From Rhodococcus sp. WMMA185 (GTDB taxonomy: Bacteria; Actinomycetota; Actinomycetes; Mycobacteriales; Mycobacteriaceae), in assembly GCF_001767395.1 (NCBI RefSeq), contig NZ_CP017014.1, forward strand, positions 1,426,001 through 1,490,000: a stretch of DNA of 64,000 nucleotides. Reading direction: 5' to 3'. Below are positions 39,242 to 48,922 of the stretch, piece after piece; position 1 is the stretch's first letter; every line of letters starts with the position of its first letter. The notes below the pieces were generated by a model. That model did not search any database, was not told the origin of the DNA, and saw only the letters and a program-made list of their open reading frames with translations. A program made the position numbers and the translations under genes.

Positions 39242-40599
39242 ACACCACGTCGCCGAACGTCCTCGTCGTCGGCGGCGGTGTTTCCGGCCTCGTTGCCGCA
39301 TATCGGCTACGGAAGCGGCTCGGAGCCGCCGCCCGCATCACGCTGGCGGACGGCGCGGCCCGGCTCGGGGGCAAGCTGCGCACCGTGACGCTGGCGGGAG
39401 GACCCGTCGATGTCGGTGCGGAGGCGTTCATCGCGCGTCGTCCGGAGGTGCCCGCCCTACTCGACGAACTCGGGCTGTCCGATCAGCTGGTATACCCGGC
39501 GGGCCTGAGTCCACTCATCTGGTCCGAGAGCTCGTTGCACCCCTTGCCGCAGAACACGCTGATGGGGATACCCGCCGACGCCGACAGCCTCCGTGGTCTC
39601 GTCGACGAACGGGCGCTCGAGCAGATTGCGGGCGAGCGGGCAGTTCCCCTCGACTGGACCCCCGGTTCGGATATGGCGGTGGGAGCACTCGTGGGTGAGA
39701 GGTTCGGTGCCCAGGTGGTCCGGCGGTCGGTGGATCCGCTTCTCGGAGGGGTCTATTCGGGACTGGCAGACACGATCGGTGTGCGCGCAGCGATACCCAC
39801 CCTGGCCGAGGCACTCGACCGCGGCGCCACGAGCCTGTCTGCAGCCGTGGTCGACGCATTGCCCGCTCCGAGCGCGGGCCCGGTGTTCGGGACCCTTCGC
39901 GGCGGTTACGCAGTCCTCCTCGAGGCGCTGTCGGCGGCCGCGGCGGTGAGGATCGTCCGCGAGAACATTCGCTCGCTGCGACGAGACGGTGACGGCTGGC
40001 GTGCGGATCCGGTGGGCTGCGTGGACGGAGTAGTCCTGGCCGTGCCCGCTACCGAGTTGAGCGAGTTGCTGGCCGGAATCGCTCCTCGCGCTGCCTCGGC
40101 GTCCGCGAGCATCCCGCTCGCGTCCTCGGCGGTGGTGGCGTTGGCACTCCCGAAAACTGCGAATGTTCCACCCAATTCGGGGATCCTCGTCGCCACCGAT
40201 GAGGCGCTCGGCGCGAAGGCCTTCACCCTGTCGAGTCGCAAGTGGACGCACCTCGCCGAGCGGGGTGTGACTCTTGTGCGGGCGTCGTTCGGACGGTTCG
40301 GCGACGCCGGGATCGTCGACGCCCCGGACGAGAAACTGGTCGCCGCGGCCCGCCGTGACCTCGAGGCCGTGACCGGCGTGTCCGACGCGCCCCTCGCTAC
40401 ACACGTACAGCGGTGGCACGGCGGCCTGCCCCAGTACGGACCCGGGCACCTCGACAGGGTTGCCACGATCGAGGAGGAAATCGCAGGTCTGGAGGGTGTG
40501 GAGGTGGCCGGCGCGCTGCTACGCGGGGTGGGTGTGCCCGCTTGCGTCGCCGCTGCCACGACGGCCGCGACGAGGCTTGCGGAACGGATGGCACGATAG
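39238..40599 (+). CDS. hemG: Protoporphyrinogen/coproporphyrinogen III oxidase
   Basis: 453-residue FAD enzyme (HemY type). FAD-binding [15 protein letters not shown] at residues 9-23, GGKLRTV near 45, and C-terminal FAD contact [13 protein letters not shown]. In actinobacteria this enzyme oxidises coproporphyrinogen III to coproporphyrin III, consistent with hemQ next door. GTG start coupled to the hemE stop. Confidence 0.95.
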   Translation: MNTTSPNVLVVGGGVSGLVAAYRLRKRLGAAARITLADGAARLGGKLRTVTLAGGPVDVGAEAFIARRPEVPALLDELGLSDQLVYPAGLSPLIWSESSLHPLPQNTLMGIPADADSLRGLVDERALEQIAGERAVPLDWTPGSDMAVGALVGERFGAQVVRRSVDPLLGGVYSGLADTIGVRAAIPTLAEALDRGATSLSAAVVDALPAPSAGPVFGTLRGGYAVLLEALSAAAAVRIVRENIRSLRRDGDGWRADPVGCVDGVVLAVPATELSELLAGIAPRAASASASIPLASSAVVALALPKTANVPPNSGILVATDEALGAKAFTLSSRKWTHLAERGVTLVRASFGRFGDAGIVDAPDEKLVAAARRDLEAVTGVSDAPLATHVQRWHGGLPQYGPGHLDRVATIEEEIAGLEGVEVAGALLRGVGVPACVAAATTAATRLAERMAR

Positions 40600-40603
40600 A
40601 TCC

Positions 40604-41299
40604 ATGGCACGTCTCGACTTCGACGCATTGAACTCTGAAATCCGCTACCTCATGTTCTCGGTGTTCCGGGTGGAACCCGGTGTCCTCGGGGAGGACCGGG
40701 AGGCGGTCGTCAAGGAGGCGCGGATCTTCTTCGAAAGTCAGGCAGACAAGGGCGTCGTGGTGCGCGGACTCTACGACGTGGCGGGGCTGCGCGCCGACGC
40801 CGACTTCATGATCTGGACTCACTCGACGAGCATCGAGGCGCTCCAGGCCGCGTACTCGGACTTTCGCCGTACCACCGCACTCGGTCGGGCGAGTGCACCG
40901 GTGTGGAGCAACGTCGCGTGCCACCGCCCCGCGGAATTCAACAAGAGCCACATTCCGGCGTTCATCGCGGGCGAGGACCCCGGCAACTACGTCTGCGTGT
41001 ACCCGTTCGTCAGGTCCTACGAGTGGTACCTGCTGCCCGAGGAAGAGCGCCGCAAGATGCTCGCCGACCACGGTATGGCTGCGCGTGGCTACAAGGACGT
41101 GCGCGCCAACACCGTCCCCGCTTTCGCGCTCGGTGACTACGAGTGGATCCTCGCGTTCGAGGCACCCGAACTGTATCGGATCGTCGATCTCATGCGTGAT
41201 CTCCGTGCCACCGAGGCACGGCTGCACGTTCGCGAAGAGGTGCCGTTCTTCACCGGCCCACGGGTAGACGTCGACAAGCTCGTCGCGGCGCTTCCGTAG
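40604..41299 (+). CDS. hemQ: Coproheme decarboxylase HemQ
   Basis: 231-residue chlorite-dismutase-fold enzyme that converts coproheme to heme b in the actinobacterial (coproporphyrin-dependent) pathway. The catalytic Tyr lies in [10 protein letters not shown] (Tyr 133) and the proximal heme His in [11 protein letters not shown] (His 156). ATG 40604, 4 bases after hemG; hemE-hemG-hemQ form one operon. Matches Rv2676c. Confidence 0.95.
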   Translation: MARLDFDALNSEIRYLMFSVFRVEPGVLGEDREAVVKEARIFFESQADKGVVVRGLYDVAGLRADADFMIWTHSTSIEALQAAYSDFRRTTALGRASAPVWSNVACHRPAEFNKSHIPAFIAGEDPGNYVCVYPFVRSYEWYLLPEEERRKMLADHGMAARGYKDVRANTVPAFALGDYEWILAFEAPELYRIVDLMRDLRATEARLHVREEVPFFTGPRVDVDKLVAALP

Positions 41300-41317
41300 G
41301 TCCGGCAGAACTCTTCG

Positions 41318-43666
41318 ATGACCGATGCTGACCGGACGGGCGCTGCCGCCCGCCGTCCGCACATGTCGCACTGGGGCATGTTCGAGGCCGAGGTGGCCGA
41401 TGGCGACGTCGTCGCGGCGCACCCCTTCGTTGGTGACGCCGACCCGTCGCCGGTACTGGGCAACATAGCCGGGTCGGTGCGAAACAAGGCGCGGATCACC
41501 GGGCCCGCGGTGCGCCGGGGCTGGCTCGAGAACGGCCCTGGACCGAGCAGTGGCCGCGGTTGCGACGAGTTCGTATCGGTCGGCTGGGAAGAGCTGACCG
41601 AGCTTCTGGCGAACGAATTACGCAGGGTCGTCGAGCGTCACGGCAACAGTGCCATCTACGGCGGTTCCTACGGCTGGGCCAGTGCGGGACGGTTCCATCA
41701 TGCCCAGAGTCAGGTTCACCGGTTCCTGAACACCCTGGGCGGCTACACCCGTTCGGCGCACAGCTACTCGCTGGGCGCAACGGGTGTCGTGATGCCGAGA
41801 GTGGTGGGTACGCATTGGAAGATGTTCGCCCGCTCCACATCCTGGAAGATCATCTCCGAGCACACCGATCTCCTCGTGTGCTTCGGGGGTGTCCCCCTCA
41901 AGAACACCGGGGTCAATCACGGAGGCACGAGCGATCACCCCACCCGTGGCGCACTCGACGCGTTGCGACAGCGTGGCGGATCCATCGTCTCTTTCAGTCC
42001 GCTGCACGACGACTTGCACGGGGCTGGTGAACGGCACGCCCCCGTTCCGGGGACCGATGTCGCGATCATGCTCGCCCTCGGGTACGTCCTCGCGACCGAA
42101 GGCTTGCACGACTCGTCCTTCTTGGACAGTCACTGCGTCGGCTACGACCGCTTCGAGGAGTACTTGCTCGGACGCTCCGACGGGGTGCCGAAATCGCCGG
42201 AGTGGGCGGAGCAGATTTCCGGGATCGGCGCCGCGGAACTGGTGGCCCTCGCCAGGCGGATGGCCGCGGGGCGCACGATGGTCACAGTCACCTGGTCGCT
42301 GCAACGTGTGCGGTACGGCGAGCAGGCCCCGTGGATGGGCGTCACCCTCGCGGCGATGCTGGGTCAGATCGGTCTTCCCGGAGGTGGGTTCGGGCATGGC
42401 TACGGTTCGATGAACGAACCCGGGCTTGCGCCCGTCCCGTACCCGCTGCCCACGCTCCCGCAGGGGATCAACCCTGTCCGCGACTTCATTCCGGTCTCGG
42501 CCGTCTCGGACATGCTCCTCAACCCGGGGGCACCGTTCGACTACGACGGTCGCCGGCTCACATATCCCGATATCCGAATGGTGTACTGGGCGGGCGGCAA
42601 TCCGTTCCATCACCACCAAGACATAGGCCGACTACGCCGCGCGCTCGCGCGGCCGGACACCATCGTCGTCCACGACCCCTACTGGACCCCCATGGCGCGA
42701 CACGCAGACGTCGTGGTCCCGTCCACCACGTCGCTCGAGCGGGCTGATATCAGTTGCACTCGCAACGACCCCCTGCTCGTCGCCATGCACGCTGCAGTCG
42801 AACCGTACGCAGATTCTCGGGATGACTACGACACCTTCGCAGCGGTGGCAGCAAAGCTCGGTGTCGGAGAGAAGTTCACCGAAGGTCGGTCGTCTCAGCA
42901 GTGGCTCGAGCACCTGTACGGGCAGTGGCGCGGTCACGTCCTTGCCGACGGGGCGCGCGTACCGAGTTTCGACGAGTTCTGGAACCGGGGCCACGTGCGG
43001 ATGCGGACCGAGGAGGATCTGATCCTGTTCGGAGACTTCCGCACGGATCCGGTGAACAACCCGCTGAGCACCCCCAGTGGAAGAATCGAGATCTTCTCCG
43101 CCGACATAGACGGATTCGGCTACGAGGACTGCGCCGGCCATCCCCGCTGGTACGAACCGGAGGAATGGTTGTCAGGGGCACGGGCGCAGCAGTTCCCTCT
43201 GCATTTGATCGCCAACCAGCCACGCACTCGACTGCACAGCCAACTCGATCACGGCGCCACCAGTCAGGGTTCGAAGATCCGAGGGCGGGAACCACTACGA
43301 ATCCATCCTGACGATGCGGCCGGAAGGGCCCTCGAGGATGGCGACGTCGCGCGCGTGTTCAACGATCGCGGCGCCTGCCTCGCCGGTGTGGTCATCGATG
43401 ACAGCGTCCGCCGCGGCGTGGTGCAACTGTCCACGGGCGCCTGGTACGACCCACTCGACGCCAGTGACCCGGACTCTCTATGCGTGCACGGGAACCCGAA
43501 TGTGCTGACCCCGGACGTGGGAACCTCCTCGCTCGCCCGCGGCTGTACGGGTCAGCACGTGCTCGTCGAGATCGAACGGTACGACGGAGATCTACCTCAG
43601 ATCCGCGCGTTCGACCCGCCGACGATCATTCGCCGGTCGGCCGCAGGACCAGTGAGATCGAATTGA
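41318..43666 (+). CDS. Molybdopterin oxidoreductase, DMSO/biotin-sulfoxide reductase type
   Basis: 782-residue cytosolic molybdoenzyme (bis-MGD). The Mo-coordinating Ser sits in AHSYSLGATGVVMPRVVG (about residue 150), matching the Ser ligand of DMSO and TMAO reductases; ACFGGVPLKN-like, WAGGNPFHH and the C-terminal molydopterin dinucleotide domain (about 620-780) are present. No Tat signal and no Cys cluster, as in BisC. Likely reduces biotin-, methionine- or other S-/N-oxides. Follows hemQ by 18 bases; ends overlapping msrB tail to tail by 41 bases. Not in the M. tuberculosis block. Confidence 0.9.
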   Translation: MTDADRTGAAARRPHMSHWGMFEAEVADGDVVAAHPFVGDADPSPVLGNIAGSVRNKARITGPAVRRGWLENGPGPSSGRGCDEFVSVGWEELTELLANELRRVVERHGNSAIYGGSYGWASAGRFHHAQSQVHRFLNTLGGYTRSAHSYSLGATGVVMPRVVGTHWKMFARSTSWKIISEHTDLLVCFGGVPLKNTGVNHGGTSDHPTRGALDALRQRGGSIVSFSPLHDDLHGAGERHAPVPGTDVAIMLALGYVLATEGLHDSSFLDSHCVGYDRFEEYLLGRSDGVPKSPEWAEQISGIGAAELVALARRMAAGRTMVTVTWSLQRVRYGEQAPWMGVTLAAMLGQIGLPGGGFGHGYGSMNEPGLAPVPYPLPTLPQGINPVRDFIPVSAVSDMLLNPGAPFDYDGRRLTYPDIRMVYWAGGNPFHHHQDIGRLRRALARPDTIVVHDPYWTPMARHADVVVPSTTSLERADISCTRNDPLLVAMHAAVEPYADSRDDYDTFAAVAAKLGVGEKFTEGRSSQQWLEHLYGQWRGHVLADGARVPSFDEFWNRGHVRMRTEEDLILFGDFRTDPVNNPLSTPSGRIEIFSADIDGFGYEDCAGHPRWYEPEEWLSGARAQQFPLHLIANQPRTRLHSQLDHGATSQGSKIRGREPLRIHPDDAAGRALEDGDVARVFNDRGACLAGVVIDDSVRRGVVQLSTGAWYDPLDASDPDSLCVHGNPNVLTPDVGTSSLARGCTGQHVLVEIERYDGDLPQIRAFDPPTIIRRSAAGPVRSN

Positions 43667-44063
43667 TGCAGTACCGCTGATCGGTGGGGGTGGGATAGCC
43701 CTCTCCGGCGAAGACGTGCCCGAGGTGACTGTGGCACGTAGCACAGAGCACCTCGACGCGGCGCATGCCGAGCGAATTGTCCTCACGCAGGATGACGGCG
43801 TCCGAGTCTGCCGGATCGAAGAACGACGGCCACCCACAGTGCGATTCGAACTTCTCCGTGCTCCGAAACAGTTCGGCGTCACACGCACGGCAGCGATAGA
43901 CGCCCTCGGTCTTCGTATCGGTGTACTCGCCGACGAAGGGGCGCTCGGTTCCGGCCTGACGCAACACCGCATATTCGGCGGGCGTCAGCTTCTCGCGCCA
44001 CTCGCTGTCGGAAAGGACGACCTTCGGCGACGATTGTGTGGAATCCCGTGACTTGGAAGTCAT
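43626..44063 (-). CDS. msrB: Peptide-methionine (R)-S-oxide reductase
   Basis: 145-residue MsrB that repairs methionine-R-sulfoxide in proteins. Zinc ligands C58-x2-C61 and C107-x2-C110, CGWPSFFDP at 76-84, and catalytic Cys 132 in RYCINS. The resolving Cys position is not obvious. Convergent with the molybdoenzyme. Matches Rv2674. Confidence 0.96.
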   Translation of the reverse strand: MTSKSRDSTQSSPKVVLSDSEWREKLTPAEYAVLRQAGTERPFVGEYTDTKTEGVYRCRACDAELFRSTEKFESHCGWPSFFDPADSDAVILREDNSLGMRRVEVLCATCHSHLGHVFAGEGYPTPTDQRYCINSISLVLRPTGE

Positions 44064-44140
44064 GCCTCCACGCTAATACGTTTCGTCCGAGTTGGTCTGT
44101 TCGGTCTGGTGGGGTTCGGTCGCGGCTAGGTCTTGACGGG

Positions 44141-45475
44141 CTAGGTCTTGACGGGGGTCGACTCGGCTTCTGGTTGATCACCGGCCTCGGGGGCGGGCGG
44201 ACCGTCGGGCCGGCCTTTGCCCGGCTCGAGAAGGAAGGCGGGGTCGATCCCCTGGTCGAGTCGACCTTCGCGTCGCGCGATGGCGTAGCGGACGGTCAGC
44301 ACACCGAAGATCACCAGCAGTAGCAGGCTCCACCCGAGCGTGGTCTTCATGTACTCGGCGGTACGGCCGATCTCCATGAACCGGTTCGACAACCAACTGT
44401 CATAGCTCATGAAGCCGTACACCGCCAGCCAGGCCGGCCAATTTCGCATCACCGAATTACGGAGCACCACCGACATCAGAAGCGGGAACAACATCATGGA
44501 GTAGTACATCTGGCCGAGCGACAAGAGCAGGAACGACGCTGTCAGCAGGACCCCGGACGTGGTGACCACGTAGAAGAGTTCGTCGTGGCGGTAGTAGCGG
44601 TAGAGCAACCACAGGGACACGAGCACCATGGCGGCGAAGGCGGCGCGGAGGCCGAAGATCATGGCGGTGGGGAGGCCGTAGTACTTCCCGTTGCCGACGA
44701 TCGAGCTGTTGAAGTAGTCCCGCGACTCCATCAGGTACGGCATCGTGTGGCGCACGAAATCCATCGGATCCGCGGACAGCGGCCACGCCACGGCGGTGAG
44801 GATGAGCGGGATGCCGATGGCGGTGATGAAGACCTTCCACTGCCCCCGTACCAGCGGTAGGAGCATGAGTGGCGCCAGGATGGGTTTGACCGCGAAGGTC
44901 AGCCCTATCGCCGCCCCGGACCACAGATCCTTCCGCTTCATCAGCAACACGAGGAACCCGATCTCGCCGAGCAGCACGAGGCCGTTGATGTTGGTGAAGA
45001 CGAGCGTGTTCGTCACCGTCTCGGACGAGAACGTGCCCAACAGCAGGATCGGGGCCGCGATGGAATTCAACCCCAGGTCGAACATGCGCAGAAGCAGGTA
45101 CAAGGCTATGAGGATGGCGATCGCGTTCGCGAGGATGAACAACCAGCGAGATCTCTCGGGGTCGATCACCGCGATCGGGGCCATCAGCAATGTGCCGGAC
45201 GGGGGATAGAGGTAGTGCGGATCCACCCAGTTGAAGTTTGCGGTGTACACCGGGCGACCGTTGAGGAAGGCCAGTGCCGCGTTGTAGACGGGCCGGAAAT
45301 CATCGGTGATGTAGCCGTTGACCGCTTTCACGACTACTCGATGCAGCACAGTCATGATGGCGATCGGCCACAGCGCGAAGCTGATCACCTCGTTGGCAGT
45401 CCGCCCGGTGCGCGGTTCGAGTTGTCGAAGGAACACTACGGCACGGTACACCGAGATGCCCTGACGTGCGGTCAC
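44141..45475 (-). CDS. aftC: Arabinofuranosyltransferase AftC
   Basis: 444-residue GT-C polytopic membrane glycosyltransferase that adds alpha-1,3 branching arabinofuranose to arabinogalactan and lipoarabinomannan from decaprenyl-phospho-arabinose. About 10 helices; the catalytic Asp-rich first loop contains ITDDFRPVYNAA near residue 58. The acidic Pro-rich tail is cytosolic. GTG 45475 with AGGGGG upstream; the same frame stays open far beyond but there it only shadows the neighbouring hydrolase gene. Matches Rv2673. Confidence 0.93.
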   Translation of the reverse strand: MTARQGISVYRAVVFLRQLEPRTGRTANEVISFALWPIAIMTVLHRVVVKAVNGYITDDFRPVYNAALAFLNGRPVYTANFNWVDPHYLYPPSGTLLMAPIAVIDPERSRWLFILANAIAILIALYLLLRMFDLGLNSIAAPILLLGTFSSETVTNTLVFTNINGLVLLGEIGFLVLLMKRKDLWSGAAIGLTFAVKPILAPLMLLPLVRGQWKVFITAIGIPLILTAVAWPLSADPMDFVRHTMPYLMESRDYFNSSIVGNGKYYGLPTAMIFGLRAAFAAMVLVSLWLLYRYYRHDELFYVVTTSGVLLTASFLLLSLGQMYYSMMLFPLLMSVVLRNSVMRNWPAWLAVYGFMSYDSWLSNRFMEIGRTAEYMKTTLGWSLLLLVIFGVLTVRYAIARREGRLDQGIDPAFLLEPGKGRPDGPPAPEAGDQPEAESTPVKT

Positions 45476-45507
45476 GCACCCCCTGTGAAGTCGGCGCGAG
45501 GCCTGCG

Positions 45508-47097
45508 CTATGCGGGACAGACGCTGCCGTCCGGAGGCAGCGCACCGTCGGACAAGTAGGCGACAATCGAGCTCTGTGCGCAGGCCGATTGCGTGGCCGG
45601 GTGGCCGCTGCCGTGCCACGTCGATGTGGCGGTGGTTGCCCCTGCGCCGGACACGACTCCGGTCACGACCCCGACGCCGGCGTTCCCGACCAGCGGATCG
45701 GCGATACCGTCGAGCACGAGCACCGGCATGTTCAGTTCGGTGGGCAGGGCAGGAGGCGTCGTCGCAGGCCACGACGTGCAGGCCAGTAGTCCGATGGCCG
45801 CGCTCGATCCGAACAGGGGGAAGCGCTCGCCCCACAGACCCTCGAGCTCCCGAACCCGGTCGGGCCCCGGCCACTGCTGGCCGTCGGTGCATCGCGTGAT
45901 CAACTGTCCGTCGCTCTCCAAGGCGGCCTCGGCCCGTTCCGCAAGCGCGAGGATCGGTGCGGTCTCGCGGGCGACTGCGGCTGACACCGCATCGGAAAGC
46001 GCCCGGATGCGCCCGAGCCGGTCGCCACCGGTCGCTGCGAGCGTGCCGGTCACCGCGGTGAGGAGCGCGTTCGCGGACACCTGCGGAATCTGATTGTTCG
46101 AGGCGCGGGCCACCGCGTCCGTCATCGCTGCGCGCGGATCGGGGCCGAGGGAGCAGTCCAGGGCTGTGCATGCGCTGGCGAAGGCGTCGAAGGCCGATTC
46201 CTGACCGGCGAGCCGCTGCTCGGTGGAGGTGACGGCATCCACGGTGGTCGCCTCGGGGGAGTCGAGGATGAGCCGACCGACTCGGTCCGGGTACTCGGCA
46301 GCGTAGCTGAGAGCGACGGCACTGCCGTTGCCAGTGGCCAGGAGCCCTATCGAATCGACGTCCCAGATTCGCCTCAGCGTCTCGATGTCGTCGGCGGCAT
46401 GGGCGCTGTCGAAAGCCAGCTCTTGTGGCTGAAGGTAGTCGGTGCAGGCGATGGTCGCGTCCCGACTGAGCGCCGCAACCTTGTCCACCTGGTCGCCCGG
46501 GCCCGGGTCGAACTGTCCCAGATTGGCCAGGCCGCGCCGCAATTGCGGCGTGAGGCACTCGATCCTTTGGGAGGACCCGATGCCGCGGCGGTCCAAGGCG
46601 ATCACCGGCCGGGTGGACAGCAGGGGCGTCAGGTCGCCTGTGCTCAGGGCTGCGAGGGTCGAGCTCGATGACCGATCCGACCCCGACGTCAATATCAGCG
46701 GTGCCACGTTCTCGGGTGTGTCGGACAGCCGCGCCCGCAGCGCGCCCATCGTGAATGTGTTCGGCAGGGCGCCACTGGCGTCGACCGGGGCTTCGTACGA
46801 GGCGCATTCGAGGATGAGGCCGGGCGGTGCCTGTGTACCCGGGTCCAGATCCGCGAGAGTGCTCTGCGTGCAATCGGACCACGCCAGATCCGCCCTCGGG
46901 ACCTGCAGTTCCGGTAGGGAGGCGTCAGGGTTCCCGGTTGCGGGCGCGGTAGCGGTGGGCTCGCTGCCGCCGCCCTCGCGCTCCACGGCCACGTGCGGCC
47001 GGTTGGATGGTCCGGCACCGCACGCGCTGCACACCACGAGAACCATCGCGAGCAATACCGGTCTGCGCATGCCGAACAGCCTGCCAGGTTCCGTCAC
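45508..47097 (-). CDS. Secreted TAP-like alpha/beta-hydrolase (tripeptidyl-aminopeptidase family)
   Basis: 529-residue exported hydrolase (Rv2672-like). N-terminal signal with RRPVLLAMVLVVCSACGAG, a near-match to a lipobox. Alpha/beta-hydrolase core with RGIGSSQRIEC, TGNGSAVALSYAAEYPDRV at the nucleophile position, LDGIADPLVG (acid) and HGSGHPA (His). The nucleophile elbow is GNGSA, not G-x-S-x-G. GTG 47097 overlaps the ribD-like stop by 4 bases. Convergent spacing to aftC on the same strand is 32 bases, so aftC may be co-transcribed. Confidence 0.85.
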   Translation of the reverse strand: MTEPGRLFGMRRPVLLAMVLVVCSACGAGPSNRPHVAVEREGGGSEPTATAPATGNPDASLPELQVPRADLAWSDCTQSTLADLDPGTQAPPGLILECASYEAPVDASGALPNTFTMGALRARLSDTPENVAPLILTSGSDRSSSSTLAALSTGDLTPLLSTRPVIALDRRGIGSSQRIECLTPQLRRGLANLGQFDPGPGDQVDKVAALSRDATIACTDYLQPQELAFDSAHAADDIETLRRIWDVDSIGLLATGNGSAVALSYAAEYPDRVGRLILDSPEATTVDAVTSTEQRLAGQESAFDAFASACTALDCSLGPDPRAAMTDAVARASNNQIPQVSANALLTAVTGTLAATGGDRLGRIRALSDAVSAAVARETAPILALAERAEAALESDGQLITRCTDGQQWPGPDRVRELEGLWGERFPLFGSSAAIGLLACTSWPATTPPALPTELNMPVLVLDGIADPLVGNAGVGVVTGVVSGAGATTATSTWHGSGHPATQSACAQSSIVAYLSDGALPPDGSVCPA

Positions 47098-47861
47098 AGC
47101 TGGGGCACCCGCACCCATCTGGTGAGGACGGTTCCGTCGGAGTCGGCGAGGATGTGCGCCGGAGTCATCGCGGTGACTTGTGCGCGCGGCGACGTAGCGA
47201 TCCGGCCTGCGGTTCCACCGGCGAGAACGGGCGCTGTGGTGAGGCACAGTTCGTCCACACAGTCGTCGCCGGCGAGTCGGCCGAACAAGCTCGGGCCGCC
47301 TTCGCACAGCACCCTGCGCAGCCCCAGCTCGTCCAACGCGGTGACCAGGCCGGTGCTGGTCACTTCATGTTCGCCGGCCGTCACCACGCGGGCTCCCGCG
47401 TTCGCCAGATCCGAGACCTTCCCAGGGTCCGCGTCCGCGCATGTGAAGACGATCGGTGTGACGTCGGTGTCCGCGAACAGCCGTGAGTGCGGGTCGAGGT
47501 GGGCGCGGGCCGAGACGACGGCGATCGGTGGAAGATCCGACATTCCCGACTCGATCCGGCGTTGCCGACCATCGGGGCCGATGCGAACGCCCCCATAGTC
47601 CTCGGCGCGCACCGTTCCCGCTCCCACCACCACAACGTCGGCCAGCTCGCGCAATGTGTCGTAGACCTGTTTGTCCGCAGGAGTTCCGAGCGCGCCGCTG
47701 CGGCCATCGACGGAGACGGCGCCGTCGACACTGCACACGAAGTTGGTGCGAATCCACGGACGGGGCAGGTGTCGGGGGTATGCGTAGAGTTCACGCAGAG
47801 CGCTCTCGGTCAGCTCTCCGTCGCCGGATGTGAAGTTCGTCGCAAAATGTGCACGGCGCAT
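47094..47861 (-). CDS. RibD C-terminal-type pyrimidine reductase
   Basis: 255-residue protein with a RibD-C/dihydrofolate-reductase fold (Rv2671-like). Substrate/NADPH segments RTNFVCSVDGAVSVDGRSG (about 38) and LCEGGPSLFGRL (about 178) are clear. Lacks the deaminase domain of full-length RibD. Known relatives include a riboflavin-pathway reductase and, in M. tuberculosis, an enzyme able to replace dihydrofolate reductase. Coupled to the downstream hydrolase gene. Confidence 0.88.
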   Translation of the reverse strand: MRRAHFATNFTSGDGELTESALRELYAYPRHLPRPWIRTNFVCSVDGAVSVDGRSGALGTPADKQVYDTLRELADVVVVGAGTVRAEDYGGVRIGPDGRQRRIESGMSDLPPIAVVSARAHLDPHSRLFADTDVTPIVFTCADADPGKVSDLANAGARVVTAGEHEVTSTGLVTALDELGLRRVLCEGGPSLFGRLAGDDCVDELCLTTAPVLAGGTAGRIATSPRAQVTAMTPAHILADSDGTVLTRWVRVPQL

Positions 47862-47895
47862 TTAGGTGATCTCATCACGTCGATACTCTTCGTGT

Positions 47896-48912
47896 ATGCA
47901 TGCACGCCTAGTCGACCGAAGCCCAGTGGTGCCGGCCGATCAGTTGGTAGCTCAGATGGTACCGCCGGCCACGTTCGACGAGGTGAGCTTCGCGTCATAT
48001 ATCCCGGATCCAGCAGAACCGAGCCAGGCTGCCGCAGTCGCGAAGGCTGAGGAATTTGTCGGGAAGGTTGCAAAGATCCGTGGCGGCGGGCGACGTGGGC
48101 TGTTCGGCAAGAAGACTCAGACCGTCGGCGCCGGGCTCTATCTCGACGGCGGCTTCGGTGTCGGTAAGACACACCTTCTCGCGTCGATCTTCCACAGCGC
48201 CCCGGCGCCCAAGGCGATGGGTACGTTCGTCGAATTGACCCATGTGGTCGGTGCTCTCGGCTTCAACAAGGTCGTCGAAGAACTGTCCGAACACAGTGTG
48301 CTCTGTATCGACGAGTTCGAACTCGACGATCCGGGCGACACCATGCTGATATCGCGGCTGTTGTCGGAACTGTCGGTCCGGGGTGTCTCCATCGTCGCGA
48401 CCTCGAACACACTGCCCGGTCAGCTTGGCGAGGGCCGGTTCGCGGCGCAGGACTTCTTACGCGAGATCAAGAAGCTGGGCTCCATCTTCGAAACCATCCG
48501 GGTCGATGGGCCCGACTACCGTCACCGCGACCTGCCGCCGGCCCCCGACCCGATGACCTCCGAGCAACTGGTCGACCGCGCCGATGCCATCCCAGGCGCC
48601 ACCGTCGACGACTTCGACGAGCTATGCAAACACCTCAGCACTTTGCATCCGTCCCGCTACAACAAGCTGGTCGAGGGCGTTTCGGCGGTCTTTCTCGACG
48701 GTATTCGCCCGGCGGAGGATCAGTCTGTGGCGCTGCGACTGGTGGTTCTCGCCGATCGTCTGTACGACGCGGGCATCCCGGTCGCGGTGTCGGGCGCCAA
48801 GCTCGACACGATCTTCACGCCCGAGATGCTCGCCGGTGGGTACCGGAAGAAGTATCTGCGTGCCACATCGCGTCTGCTCGCACTCTCACGCTTCGAGGTC
48901 GCCGCCAGCTGA
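47896..48912 (+). CDS. zapE: Cell division/AFG1-family ATPase (ZapE-like)
   Basis: 338-residue AFG1/ZapE P-loop ATPase (Rv2670c-like). Walker A GGFGVGKTHLL at about 85, Walker B VLCIDEFELDDPGD near 130, sensor SNTLPGQLGEGRF near 165. Family members act in division under stress or in mitochondrial-type protein quality control. ATG 47896; no clear ribosome site, TACTCT 5-10 bases upstream could be a -10 for a leaderless transcript. Divergent from the RibD-like gene. Confidence 0.9.
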   Translation: MHARLVDRSPVVPADQLVAQMVPPATFDEVSFASYIPDPAEPSQAAAVAKAEEFVGKVAKIRGGGRRGLFGKKTQTVGAGLYLDGGFGVGKTHLLASIFHSAPAPKAMGTFVELTHVVGALGFNKVVEELSEHSVLCIDEFELDDPGDTMLISRLLSELSVRGVSIVATSNTLPGQLGEGRFAAQDFLREIKKLGSIFETIRVDGPDYRHRDLPPAPDPMTSEQLVDRADAIPGATVDDFDELCKHLSTLHPSRYNKLVEGVSAVFLDGIRPAEDQSVALRLVVLADRLYDAGIPVAVSGAKLDTIFTPEMLAGGYRKKYLRATSRLLALSRFEVAAS

Positions 48913-48922
48913 GTTCGTCTCG

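Noticed and set aside
45476-46882. N-terminal 470-codon extension of the aftC frame
   Set aside because: It is the same-strand shadow of the TAP-like hydrolase gene; AftC family homology begins only at 45475.
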